Positions 17,893-26,357 of a stretch of DNA of 64,000 bases are shown here, piece after piece. The notes beneath the pieces are model-generated. The model saw only the letters and a program-made list of their open reading frames with translations. It searched no databases and was not told where the DNA came from. The number at the start of each line of letters is the position of its first letter. Position 1 is the first letter of the stretch. Where the stretch lies: NCBI RefSeq assembly GCF_023656415.1, contig NZ_JAMOIL010000017.1:62001-126000 (forward strand). The letters are read 5' to 3'. This stretch comes from Nocardioides bruguierae (GTDB lineage: Bacteria > Actinomycetota > Actinomycetes > Propionibacteriales > Nocardioidaceae). The position numbers were made by a program, and so were the translations under genes.

Positions 17893-19038
17893 ATGTCAAG
17901 CAGTGTCCGTACCGTCATCAGCCCCGGCCGCTACATCCAGGGCAAGGGGGCCATCCACCGGATCGGGGAGTACCTGGCCCGGCTGGGCAGCACGCCGCTG
18001 TTCGTCGCCGACGACCTCGTCTGGGGCCTCGTGGGGCACGACGTCGAGCCGTCCGTGAAGCAGGCGGACCTGCCGATGCGGCGCGAGGCGTTCGGGGGAG
18101 TGCCCAGCGCTGTCGAGGTGGACAGGCTCGTGGCCGTGATCCGGGAGGCCGGCGCGGACGTGGTGGTCGCCGTGGGTGGCGGCAGCGTCATCGACGCGGT
18201 CAAGGCCGCGGGCCACCTGGCCGACATCCGGTGGGCGAACGTGCCCACGGTGGCGTCCACGGACGCGCCCTGCAGTGCGCTCGCGGTGATCTACACCGAG
18301 AGCGGCGAGTTCGAGGAGTACCGGTTCTTCCCGCGCAACCCCGACCTCGTGCTGGTGGACTCCCAGGTCGTGGCCAACGCGCCCGCCCACCTCCTGGTGG
18401 CCGGCATCGGCGACGCGCTGGCGACCTGGCTCGAGGCGAGGGCCACGGCCCGCTCCCACTCCCAGACCATGGCGGGCGGGCTCCCGACGCTGGCCGGCAC
18501 GGCGCTTGCCGAGCTCAGCTGGGAGGTGTTGTGGGAGAACGCGCTGCCCGCGATCGCGGCGGTGCAGGACCACCAGGTGACGCCGGCCGTGGAGAAGGTG
18601 ATCGAGGCGAACACCCTCCTCTCGGGGCTGGGGTTCGAGTCCGGTGGCCTCGCCGCCGCCCACGCCATCCACAACGGGCTGACCGCGGTCGGCGCCACCC
18701 ACGGCCTGGCCCACGGCCAGAAGGTCAACATCGGCTCGCTGACCCAGCTCGTGCTCGAGGCCGCGCCGACCAGCGACGTCCGCGACTTCATCGAGTTCAC
18801 CACCAGGGTCGGGCTGCCGAACACGCTCACGGAGGTGGGGCTGCGCAGCGACGACCTCGACTCCCTGCGCGTCGTGGCGGACGCCGCCACCGTGCCGGGC
18901 GAGACCATCCACGCCATGCCCTTCGAGGTGGCCGGTGCGGACGTGGTCAGCGCGCTGGCCTCGATCGAGCGGTTCGCCGTGCGGGTCCGCGAGGAGGCCG
19001 GTCTGCCGGCCCCCGTCCCCTACGTCGCGGGGCACTGA
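17893..19038 (+). CDS. gldA: glycerol dehydrogenase-like, metal-dependent alcohol dehydrogenase
   Basis: A 381-residue member of the iron/zinc-containing alcohol dehydrogenase family, closest in pattern to GldA, which oxidises glycerol to dihydroxyacetone with NAD. The NAD-binding VVVAVGGGSVIDAVKAAG is at residues about 93-110. Then come the metal-binding region around GIGDALATWLEARA and the His-containing GGLAAAHAIHNGL and ATHGLAHGQKVNIG segments. AGAGGAG precedes the ATG. It forms a two-gene unit with the aquaglyceroporin starting four bases after its stop, which supports glycerol or a related diol as substrate. Two dyads 150 bases upstream suggest induction by a trans-acting activator. Confidence 0.9.
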   Translation: MSSSVRTVISPGRYIQGKGAIHRIGEYLARLGSTPLFVADDLVWGLVGHDVEPSVKQADLPMRREAFGGVPSAVEVDRLVAVIREAGADVVVAVGGGSVIDAVKAAGHLADIRWANVPTVASTDAPCSALAVIYTESGEFEEYRFFPRNPDLVLVDSQVVANAPAHLLVAGIGDALATWLEARATARSHSQTMAGGLPTLAGTALAELSWEVLWENALPAIAAVQDHQVTPAVEKVIEANTLLSGLGFESGGLAAAHAIHNGLTAVGATHGLAHGQKVNIGSLTQLVLEAAPTSDVRDFIEFTTRVGLPNTLTEVGLRSDDLDSLRVVADAATVPGETIHAMPFEVAGADVVSALASIERFAVRVREEAGLPAPVPYVAGH

Positions 19039-19041
19039 GCC

Positions 19042-19760
19042 GTGGCACCGGGCGGCCTCTTCCTCAGTGAGCTCATGGGGTCCACGCTGCTCCTGCTCCT
19101 CGGCTGCGGCGTCGTCGCCAACGTCGTCCTGGCCGGGACGAAGGGCAACAGCGGCGGCTTCATGCTGATCAACCTGGGCTGGGGGATGGCGGTCTTCGCC
19201 GGGGTGTTCGTCGCCTTCCGGTCCGGCGCCCACCTCAACCCGGCGGTGACGGTGGGGCTCCTGACCTCCGGTGCCGACCTCGGTGGTCCGCTGAGCGTGC
19301 TGTCCTACCTGCTCGGGCAGCTCTCCGGCGCCTTCCTGGGGGCGGTGCTCGCGTGGCTCGTCTACCGGGACCACTTCAACGACGCCGCCAACGAGCCCGG
19401 GGCCATGCTGGCGGTGTTCGCGACCGGCCCCGAGATCCGGCGCGCGTCCACGAACCTGGTCACCGAGCTGCTGGGCACCTTCGTGCTGGTCTTCGTGGTG
19501 CTGTCCTTCGGCTCGACGCCCTCGGGCCTCGGTCCGCTGGGGGTGGCGCTGCTCGTGGTGGGCATCGGCGCCTCGCTCGGCGGGCCGACCGGGTACGCGA
19601 TCAACCCCGCCCGCGACCTCGCGCCGCGGATCGCCCACGCGCTGCTGCCGATCCGGAACAAGGGCGGCAGTGACTGGGCTACGCCTGGGTGCCGATCGTG
19701 GGCCCCCTGCTCGGCGGAGCGGCGGCCGGCGTCCTCGCCGCGGCGGTCGGCCTCGTCTGA
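19042..19760 (+). CDS. glpF: glycerol uptake facilitator (MIP family), apparent frameshift near the 3' end
   Basis: An aquaglyceroporin with six membrane helices and both signature boxes, HLNPAVTV and AINPARD, starting at GTG four bases after gldA. The frame is open as expected up to KGGSDW near residue 212, then leaves the family pattern. Adding one G to the GGG run at 19676-19678 restores GYAWVPIVGPLLGG, a normal last helix ending at the stop at 19758-19760. As given, translation would run on into unrelated sequence. Either the assembly lacks one G or the gene is a recent frameshift mutant with a damaged sixth helix. Coordinates are for the restored gene. Confidence 0.82.
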
Positions 19761-19772
19761 GAGCAGGCGCGA

Positions 19773-19808
19773 ACGGACCCCGGGAGGCACGTGCCTCCCG
19801 GGGTCCGT
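19773..19808. terminator. 36-bp perfect palindrome, bidirectional terminator
   Basis: An 18-base arm at 19773-19790 (ACGGACCCCGGGAGGCAC) is followed immediately by its exact reverse complement at 19791-19808. It sits between the convergent ends of glpF and the nitroreductase-like gene, where a shared terminator is expected. Confidence 0.8.
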
Positions 19809-19838
19809 CCGGTCCCGCGGGGCTGCCCGGCCCGACGC

Positions 19839-20258
19839 TCAGCGCGGGCTGAGCCGCAGGACGGGGATGGTGCGGGCGGTGCGGGCCTCGTACTCGGCGA
19901 AGCCGGGGCTGGCCTGCTTGAACCGCTCCCAGGCGGCGTCGCGCTCGGCGCCCTCGAGGTCGGTGGCGTGCACGTCGGTGCGGGTGATCGTGGTGCCGTC
20001 GCCGGTCTCGATCACGAGGTCGGGGTGGGCCAGGAGGTTGTGGTACCAGGCCGGGTTGTCGGGCGCCCCGGCCTTGGACGCCGCCACCAGCCAGCCGTCC
20101 CCGTCCTCGATCCCCATGACGGGGCTGACCCGCGGCGCGCCGGACCTCGCCCCCACCGTGTGCAGCACCACGAGGGAGTCGCCGAACGGCGCCGCCTCGG
20201 TGACCACGCCGTGCCGCTCGTGGAACTCGGCCAGGACCCGCGCGTTGAAGTCGGACAT
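19839..20258 (-). CDS. deazaflavin (F420)-dependent nitroreductase family protein
   Basis: A 139-residue split-barrel protein of the Ddn/DUF385 family, which uses F420 or a flavin to reduce quinones or nitro compounds, often at the membrane. The visible pattern is LVVLHTVGARSGAPRVSPVMG followed by GWLVAASKAGAPDNPAWYHNL, which carries the conserved W-Y-N core, then HPDLVIETGDGT and a C-terminal TIPVLRLSPR. It starts at ATG 20258. It is divergent from the response-regulator gene, with 126 bases between, including TGTCATGACA at 20337-20346. Physiological substrate unknown. Confidence 0.87.
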   Translation of the reverse strand: MSDFNARVLAEFHERHGVVTEAAPFGDSLVVLHTVGARSGAPRVSPVMGIEDGDGWLVAASKAGAPDNPAWYHNLLAHPDLVIETGDGTTITRTDVHATDLEGAERDAAWERFKQASPGFAEYEARTARTIPVLRLSPR

Positions 20259-20384
20259 GGCTCGATCCTGCCTCCGGACGGCACGTCCCGCCACCAGCCC
20301 GGGGGACGACCCCGGCCCAGACCAGTGTCGAGACTTTGTCATGACATGGGTCAGCTGCCCGCCGTCCACGCCGATGAAGGAGGC

Positions 20385-20765
20385 ATGAAGAACGTGCTGC
20401 TGGTGGAGGACGACGGCGACATCGCCGTGCTCCTCGGCTTCGCCCTCCGGGGCTCCGGGGTGCGCCTCGAGGTCGTCGCGACCGTGGACGCGGCCCTGGA
20501 CGTCCTCGCCCGTCGCGAGACCGACCTGCTCGTCACCGACGTGCGGCTCGGCACCCGGGAGACCGGGCTCGACCTCGTCCTCCACGCCCGTGCGCTCGGG
20601 CTGGAGCCGCTGGACGGGGTGGTGGTGATCTCGGCCAGCGTCATGGCCGAGGACCTCGCCGCCGCCCAGGACGCCGGCGTCACCGAGTTCGTGGCCAAGC
20701 CGTTCGACGTGCGCGCCCTGGCCCGCCGGGTGGCCGCGGTGACCGGCTCGCCGCAGGCCGCCTGA
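20385..20765 (+). CDS. single-domain response regulator
   Basis: A 126-residue stand-alone receiver domain without an output domain. It has the acidic pocket VEDDGD at the N-terminus, the phospho-acceptor Asp in LLVTDVRLG near residue 50, Ser in VVISAS and Lys in FVAKPFD near 105. AAGGAGG lies four bases before the ATG. Such CheY-like proteins act by protein-protein contact. No histidine kinase is adjacent, so the partner is unknown. The reading is firm for the domain only. Confidence 0.88.
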   Translation: MKNVLLVEDDGDIAVLLGFALRGSGVRLEVVATVDAALDVLARRETDLLVTDVRLGTRETGLDLVLHARALGLEPLDGVVVISASVMAEDLAAAQDAGVTEFVAKPFDVRALARRVAAVTGSPQAA

Positions 20766-20816
20766 GCCCGGGGGAGCGGTCCCGCCGGCTCCGGTCGGCC
20801 GACCGCCTCAGGTCGC

Positions 20817-21032
20817 TCAGCGCCGCCCGCGCAGCAGGTAGCAGACCGGCAGGACGCCGGCGGAGCTGACCGTGCTCAGCGCCAGCGCCCACAGTCGCCG
20901 CGAGCCGCGGACCTGCGCCGCGTCCCTCGCCCTGAGGTCGCGCAGGGCGACCAGGCGCAGGACGGCGTCGGCCACGCCGACGCCGATGACGACCCCGCGG
21001 GTGCGGGGGCTGAGCTGCTCGAGACGTGACAC
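20817..21032 (-). CDS. small membrane protein
   Basis: A 71-residue protein with two hydrophobic stretches (VVIGVGVADAVLRLVAL and LWALALSTVSSAGVLPVCYLL) joined by a basic loop. This looks like a two-helix inner-membrane protein related to the phospholipase-D N-terminal-like or DUF5652-type small proteins. It reads from ATG 21032 on the minus strand, between the response regulator and the aldehyde dehydrogenase. The amino-acid composition is coherent for a membrane protein, but the function is unknown. Confidence 0.55.
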   Translation of the reverse strand: MSRLEQLSPRTRGVVIGVGVADAVLRLVALRDLRARDAAQVRGSRRLWALALSTVSSAGVLPVCYLLRGRR

Positions 21033-21183
21033 GGGGTCGACGGAGCCCCATCCTGCCCGACGGGGCCGACGTCACGTCCGCGGCGGGACAGGCGGCGTCC
21101 ACGTCGCCCGGACGCACGGCGGGTGCGGTTAGGTGGGGCCAGCAGACGCGGCCGCGGCGCCGCCCGTCCCCGGAGGAGAACGC

Positions 21184-22536
21184 ATGACCAGTCCCGCCTA
21201 CCAGGTCCTCGACCCGAGCACCGGTGAGGTCGCCGAGACCTTCCCCCACGCCACGGACGCCGAGGTCGAGGGCGCGCTCGCCGCCGCCCAGACCGCCTAC
21301 ACGTCGTGGAAGGCCGTCCCGATGGCCGAGCGCGCCGTCGTCGTGAAGCGCATCGCCGCGCTGTTCGAGGAGCGCAAGGACGAGCTGGCCGCCATCGCCA
21401 CGCAGGAGATGGGCAAGCCGCTGTCGGAGGGCGTCGAGGAGGCCGAGTTCTGCCAGGCGATCTTCGACTACTTCGCCACCGAGGGCCCGACCCTCGCGGC
21501 CGACCAGCCGATCAAGACCTTCTCCGGCGGCAGCGCGGTCATCCAGCGGCTGCCGATCGGCGTCCTGCTCGGGATCATGCCGTGGAACTTCCCCTTCTAC
21601 CAGATCGCCCGGTTCGCGGCGCCGAACCTGATGCTGGGCAACACCATCGTGCTCAAGCACGCCGAGTCGGTGCCGCGCTCGGCGCTCGCGGTGGAGCAGA
21701 TCATGAAGGACGCCGGCCTCCCCGAGGGCGCCTACGTCAACGTCTTCGCCAGCTACGACCAGGTCGAGACCATCATCGCCGACCCCCGCGTGCAGGGCGT
21801 CTCGCTCACCGGCTCCGAGCGGGCCGGCGCGGTCGTCGCCGCCCTGGCCGGCAAGAACCTGAAGAAGTGCGTCCTCGAGCTGGGCGGCTCGGACCCGATG
21901 GTCGTCCTCGACGCCGACGACCTGGACTCCGTGGTCAGCGACGCCTGGGACTTCCGCACCTACAACACCGGCCAGGCCTGCAACTCCAACAAGCGGATGA
22001 TCGTGCGCTCGGAGGTCTACGCCGACTTCGTGGAGAAGATCGTCGCGAAGGCGAAGGCCGTGGAGGAGTTCTCCCCGCTGTCGTCGCGACGTGCCGCCGA
22101 GGCTCTGGACGCCCAGGTGCAGGACGCCGTCGCCAAGGGCGCCACGCTGCACGCCGGCGGCGTGCTGGGCGAGGCCCCCGCCGCCTACTACTCCCCGGCG
22201 GTGCTCACGGGCGTCACCCCCGAGATGCGCGCGTTCCGCGAGGAGCTCTTCGGCCCCGTCGCCGTCGTCTACGAGGTGGCCAGCGACGAGGAGGCCCTCG
22301 CCCTGGCCAACGACACCACCTACGGGCTCGGCGGCTCCGTGATCAGCAAGGACGAGGCACGCGCCCGCGCCCTCGCCGAGCAGCTGGAGGTCGGCATGGC
22401 CAACGTGAACTCCACCGCCGGCGAGGGCGCGGAGATCCCGTTCGGAGGCGTCAAGCGCTCCGGCTTCGGCCGCGAGCTGGGCCCGCTGGGCATGGACGAG
22501 TTCGTCAACAAGCGGATGTTCTACGTGGCCGACTGA
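21184..22536 (+). CDS. NAD(P)-dependent aldehyde dehydrogenase, succinate-semialdehyde dehydrogenase-like
   Basis: A 450-residue cytosolic enzyme oxidising an aldehyde to an acid. The signatures are the substrate-channel motif MPWNFPFYQIARFAAPNLMLGN, the catalytic Glu in LELGGSDPM and the nucleophile Cys in YNTGQACNSNKR. The C-terminus ends with PFGGVKRSGFGRELGPLG, common in succinate-semialdehyde dehydrogenases. GGAGGAG precedes the ATG at 21184. The class III aminotransferase at 24888 could feed it with semialdehydes from GABA, putrescine or beta-alanine, but the genes are separated by a TetR/MFS pair, so the link is weak. Confidence 0.9.
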   Translation: MTSPAYQVLDPSTGEVAETFPHATDAEVEGALAAAQTAYTSWKAVPMAERAVVVKRIAALFEERKDELAAIATQEMGKPLSEGVEEAEFCQAIFDYFATEGPTLAADQPIKTFSGGSAVIQRLPIGVLLGIMPWNFPFYQIARFAAPNLMLGNTIVLKHAESVPRSALAVEQIMKDAGLPEGAYVNVFASYDQVETIIADPRVQGVSLTGSERAGAVVAALAGKNLKKCVLELGGSDPMVVLDADDLDSVVSDAWDFRTYNTGQACNSNKRMIVRSEVYADFVEKIVAKAKAVEEFSPLSSRRAAEALDAQVQDAVAKGATLHAGGVLGEAPAAYYSPAVLTGVTPEMRAFREELFGPVAVVYEVASDEEALALANDTTYGLGGSVISKDEARARALAEQLEVGMANVNSTAGEGAEIPFGGVKRSGFGRELGPLGMDEFVNKRMFYVAD

Positions 22537-22588
22537 GCCACGGCTGGCTGACCGTGGCCGGACCGACTGCCCGGGCCGGTCGCCCGCC

Positions 22589-23179
22589 CTACCAGGGGCG
22601 CGGCGGGCGGCCCGGCAACGGTCCGGCGTCGCGGGTGAGCGCCAGCAGCTCCTCGCGCAGCGCGTCGACCTCGCCGGCGTCGACGTCCCCGTCGAACAGC
22701 GACGCGGCCGAGACCCCGTCCGCGGCCCGCACGATCACGTGCGTGCGCCCGGCGTCCAGGCCGTCCGCGGCCAGCCGCTCGCGCCAGCGGTGCCAGGCGT
22801 CCCGCGCGTCCTGCGTGGCCTCGGGCACCGCGCTGATCAGCGCCAGCAGCGTGATCTCCTCGCGCACCTGCGTCGCGTCCAGCTGGTCCAGCGAGGCCCG
22901 GACGTAGGCCCGCAGCAGCCGCCCCGGGGCGTCGTCCTCCGGGTCGAGCTGCGCCTCGACGTGCTCCTCGAACTGCGCCTCCAGGTGCGCGCCCAGCGCG
23001 ACCAGCAGCGCGTCCTTGCTGGGGAAGTGGTGCAGCAGGCCGCCCTTGGAGACCTCGGCCACCCGGGCGATCGTCTCGAGGCTCGCCCCGGCGCCGTGGG
23101 TCAGCAGCGCCCGCCCGGCCGCGTCGAGGATGCGTGCCCGCGTCTGCACCGGGTCCCGGGTCCGTCTGCCCTCGCTCAC
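22589..23179 (-). CDS. TetR family transcriptional regulator
   Basis: A 196-residue repressor read from GTG. The helix-turn-helix at about 12-58 contains ILDAAGRALLTHG and the recognition region VAEVSKGGLLHHFPSKDAL. The C-terminal helical domain would bind the inducer. It is divergent from the drug-transporter-like MFS gene, with an 80-base gap that contains an ACCGTC/GACGGT dyad, the standard layout of TetR-controlled efflux pumps. The inducing compound is unknown but probably is, or resembles, a pump substrate. Confidence 0.9.
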   Translation of the reverse strand: MSEGRRTRDPVQTRARILDAAGRALLTHGAGASLETIARVAEVSKGGLLHHFPSKDALLVALGAHLEAQFEEHVEAQLDPEDDAPGRLLRAYVRASLDQLDATQVREEITLLALISAVPEATQDARDAWHRWRERLAADGLDAGRTHVIVRAADGVSAASLFDGDVDAGEVDALREELLALTRDAGPLPGRPPRPW

Positions 23180-23234
23180 GCGGCCCAGCCTAGGTGGAGC
23201 GGGACGCGTGGCCGTCGTCGGGAGTTGGTTACCG

Positions 23235-23248
23235 ACCGTCTGGACGGT
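23235..23248. promoter_or_regulatory. candidate TetR operator between regulator and MFS pump
   Basis: ACCGTC-TG-GACGGT is a 14-bp perfect dyad within the 80-base divergent gap, 12 bases before the pump ATG at 23260. Binding there would block both promoters. Symmetry and position fit TetR; assignment is inferred. Confidence 0.6.
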
Positions 23249-23259
23249 ACGTTATCGCC

Positions 23260-24795
23260 ATGACCAGCACCCTGCCCACGACTCCGGTCGCCCGCCCCAC
23301 GTCCTCGCCCGTGCCCGCCGGCATCGCGCGACGACCCTGGGCCGCGCTCGTGGTGCTGGTGCTCGCGGTCGTCCTGCTCTCGGTCGACGGCACCGTGGTG
23401 GCGCTCGCCGTGCCCGCGCTCTCTGCCGACCTCGCGCCCACCTCCACGCAGCTGCTCTGGATCGGCGACGTGTACTCCTTCGCCATCGCGGGCTTCCTGG
23501 TCACGATGGGAGGGGTCGCCGACCGGTTCGGCCGCCGCCGCGTCCTCCTCGTCGGGACGACGGCCTTCGGGCTGACCTCCCTGGCCGCCGGCCTCGCCCC
23601 CACCCCGGAGACCCTCATCGCCGCCCGCGCGCTCCAGGGCGTCGCCGCGGCCACCCTCATGCCCTCCACGCTGGCGCTGATCCGCGCGCTCTTCCCGGAC
23701 GCCGCGCGGCGCACCCGCGCCGTGGCGATCTGGGCCGCCGGCGCCTACGCGGGCGCCGCCGCCGGCCCCGCGGTGGGCGGCCTGCTGCTCGAGCACTTCT
23801 GGTGGGGCTCGGTCTTCCTGGTCAACGTGCCGGTCGTCGTGCTGCTGCTCGTCGGCACCGTGGCGCTGGTCCCCGAGTCGCGCGACCCGCACCCGGGCCG
23901 GCTCGACCTGGTCAGCGCCGGTCTCTCCCTGCTGGCCGTGGTGCCCGTCGTCCTGGCCGTGAAGGAGGCGGCCGTGCACGGTGTGACCCCGCTGGCCGTC
24001 GCCGCCCTGGTGGTCGGCGTCCTGGCGGGCGCCACCTTCGTCCGCCGGCAGCGGGCGCTGAGCCGCGCCGGCCGCGCCCCGCTGCTGGACCTCGCACTGT
24101 TCCGTGACCCGACGGTCCGGGGCGCCGTGGGCTCCACGCTCGTGGCGGTGCTGGCCTTCAGCGGGCTGCTCTACTTCTTCTCCCAGTACCTCCAGCTCGT
24201 GCGCGGCCTCGGCCCGCTGCAGGCCGGTCTGTGGGAGCTGCCGCTGACCGCGGCCGCCGTGGCCGTCATCCCCTTCGCCGGCCGGGCAGCCGCACGGTTC
24301 GGCCAGGGCCGGGTGATCGGCGCCGGGCTGGCCGTCTCCGCCGCCGGGATGGCGCTGCTGGCCGTCGGCGAGAGCGCCGCCGGGTACGTCGTGCTCGCGG
24401 CTGCGCTCGTGCTGGCCGGGCTGGGGGAGGGGTTCGCCTTCACCCTCAGCACCGACGCCGTGCTCAGCGCGGTGCCCGCCGACCGGGCCGGTGCCGCCTC
24501 CGCCGTCAGCGAGACCGCCTACGAGCTGGGCGTGGCCCTCGGCATCGGCGTCCTCGGCTCCGGCCTGACGCTGCTGTACCGCTCCGGCCTCGACGGCCAG
24601 CCCGAGGAGGTCCGCGACTCGCTCGCCGGGGCCCTCGCGCACGGCTCGGACGAGGCGGTGCTGCTCGCGCAGCACGCGTTCGTCGACGCCATGCAGGCGG
24701 TCTCGCTGGCCGCCGCCCTGCTGCTGTCGGTGGCCGCGGTCGTGGCCTGGCGGCTCATCGGTCGGCGTCGTGACGAGGACGTGCTCGACTCGTGA
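23260..24795 (+). CDS. MFS drug/H+ antiporter, DHA2 (EmrB/QacA) type
   Basis: A 511-residue integral membrane exporter with about 14 predicted helices. Motif A is GGVADRFGRRRVLLVG. The motif C region is AGAAAGPAVGGLLLEHFWWG, and the first helix motif LLSVDGTVVALAVPAL carries an Asp typical of DHA2 antiporters. It most likely expels a toxic amphipathic compound in exchange for protons. It is under a putative operator of the divergent TetR gene. The ATG at 23260 has no strong ribosome site and may be leaderless or nearly so, being only 12 bases from the operator. Confidence 0.9.
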   Translation: MTSTLPTTPVARPTSSPVPAGIARRPWAALVVLVLAVVLLSVDGTVVALAVPALSADLAPTSTQLLWIGDVYSFAIAGFLVTMGGVADRFGRRRVLLVGTTAFGLTSLAAGLAPTPETLIAARALQGVAAATLMPSTLALIRALFPDAARRTRAVAIWAAGAYAGAAAGPAVGGLLLEHFWWGSVFLVNVPVVVLLLVGTVALVPESRDPHPGRLDLVSAGLSLLAVVPVVLAVKEAAVHGVTPLAVAALVVGVLAGATFVRRQRALSRAGRAPLLDLALFRDPTVRGAVGSTLVAVLAFSGLLYFFSQYLQLVRGLGPLQAGLWELPLTAAAVAVIPFAGRAAARFGQGRVIGAGLAVSAAGMALLAVGESAAGYVVLAAALVLAGLGEGFAFTLSTDAVLSAVPADRAGAASAVSETAYELGVALGIGVLGSGLTLLYRSGLDGQPEEVRDSLAGALAHGSDEAVLLAQHAFVDAMQAVSLAAALLLSVAAVVAWRLIGRRRDEDVLDS

Positions 24796-24887
24796 CGGCC
24801 CGCACGTGGCGCCACGTCGGCGCCGGGGAGCAAGATGTCGGAGTCCCGCAGTCGGCGGGAGCACGCACCACGGAGGTCGCCCCACCC

Positions 24888-26285
24888 ATGTCCACGCCGC
24901 CGTCCACGCCGTCGTCCACGCCGCTCACGACCCACGACGCGCTCCAGGTGGGCGCGCGCGACCACCTGGTGCAGCACTTCGCCAAGCAGCAGGGCAGCGA
25001 CCTGCTCGTGCTCGAGCGCGGCGAGGGGCCCTACGTCTACGACACGCGGGGCACGCAGTACATCGACGCGCTCTCCAGCCTGTTCTGCTCCCAGCTGGGG
25101 TACTCCTACGGCGAGGAGTTCGCGGAGGCCGCCACCCGGCAGCTCACCACGCTGGCGTTCAACACCAACTGGAACACCGCGCACCCGGCGTCCATCGAGC
25201 TGGCCGAGATGATCAGCGACCGGGCCCCGGCCGACGACTACAAGGTCATGTTCACCGGCGGCGGCTCGGAGTCGGTGGAGTCGGCCTGGAAGATGGTGCG
25301 CGAGCACTTCGACGCGCTCGGCCAGCCGCAGCGGGTCAAGGCGATCGCCCGCCGCACCGCCTACCACGGCGTGACGCTCGGGGCGCTCTCCTTCACCGGC
25401 GTCCCGGGCTTCAAGTCGGGCTTCGGCACCGCGCCCATCGAGGTCAGCCACGTGTCGTCGACCAACGCCTTCCGGGCGCCCGACGGCGACGACCCGGCCG
25501 CCTTCTGCGCCCGGCTGCTGGCCGAGGTCGAGGACGCGATCCTCGCCGCCGGCGCCGACGAGGTGGCGCTGATCATCGCCGAGCCGGTGCAGAACGCGGG
25601 CGGCTGCTTCGTGCCGCCGCCGGGCTACTGGCAGGGGCTGCGGGCGCTGGCCGACAAGTACGGCACCCTGCTCATGGCCGACGAGGTCATCACCGGCTTC
25701 GGCCGCATCGGCGAGTGGTTCGCCGTCGCCCGGGAGGGCGTCGCCCCCGACCTGATCTCGGTGGCCAAGGGCATCACCTCGGCCTACGCCCCCATGGGTG
25801 CGGTCCTGGTCCGCTCGCACGTGCTCGAGCCGCTGGTCGACCAGGGCAAGGTCTACCGCCACGGCATCACCTTCGGCGGGCACCCGGTCTCGGCGGCGAT
25901 CGCCCGCAGGAACATCGAGATCTTCGAGCGCGACGGGGTGCTGGAGAACGTCCGCACGCTGGCCGGGCCGCTCGGCGAGAAGGTCGCCACGCTGCTGGAC
26001 CTCCCGATCGTCGGGGACGTGCGCGGCGCGGGCTTCTTCTGGGCGATGGAGCTGGTCAAGGACGACGAGGCCACCCGGTTCGAGAAGGAGGAGCGCGACG
26101 AGCTGCTCCGGGCGTTCCTCCCGCGCCGGCTGCGCGAGGCGGGTCTCATCGCGCGCTGCGACGACCGCGGCGACGCGGTGCTCCAGATCGCCCCGCCGCT
26201 GATCAGCGACGAGGCGCTGCTCGAGGAGATCGTCTCCCGCCTGCGCGACGTGCTCGCCGACGCCGGCGAGCACATGAAGCTCTGA
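24888..26285 (+). CDS. class III PLP-dependent aminotransferase
   Basis: A 465-residue aminotransferase of the omega-amino acid/putrescine/GABA branch. The PLP phosphate-binding and substrate region reads MFTGGGSESVESAWKMVREH, the Asp that holds the pyridine nitrogen is in LLMADEVITGFGR, and the Schiff-base Lys is in ISVAKGITSAYAPMG. GGAGG precedes the ATG at 24888 after a Pro/Ser/Thr-rich leader. It would move an amino group from a terminal amine to pyruvate or 2-oxoglutarate. The aldehyde dehydrogenase at 21184 is a plausible next step, not proven. A LacI regulator follows 72 bases later. Confidence 0.92.
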   Translation: MSTPPSTPSSTPLTTHDALQVGARDHLVQHFAKQQGSDLLVLERGEGPYVYDTRGTQYIDALSSLFCSQLGYSYGEEFAEAATRQLTTLAFNTNWNTAHPASIELAEMISDRAPADDYKVMFTGGGSESVESAWKMVREHFDALGQPQRVKAIARRTAYHGVTLGALSFTGVPGFKSGFGTAPIEVSHVSSTNAFRAPDGDDPAAFCARLLAEVEDAILAAGADEVALIIAEPVQNAGGCFVPPPGYWQGLRALADKYGTLLMADEVITGFGRIGEWFAVAREGVAPDLISVAKGITSAYAPMGAVLVRSHVLEPLVDQGKVYRHGITFGGHPVSAAIARRNIEIFERDGVLENVRTLAGPLGEKVATLLDLPIVGDVRGAGFFWAMELVKDDEATRFEKEERDELLRAFLPRRLREAGLIARCDDRGDAVLQIAPPLISDEALLEEIVSRLRDVLADAGEHMKL

Positions 26286-26357
26286 GCGCGGTCCCGGTGG
26301 CGGCCTCGCCCCCGGGGCGCGAGGACGAGCGCGGCCACCGCCCCCTAGGGTGAGGCT

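Noticed and set aside
20337..20346. TGTCATGACA palindrome between nitroreductase and response-regulator genes
   Set aside because: Only ten bases, no second copy and no linked regulator. It is noted in the gene entry but too weak for a separate operator call.
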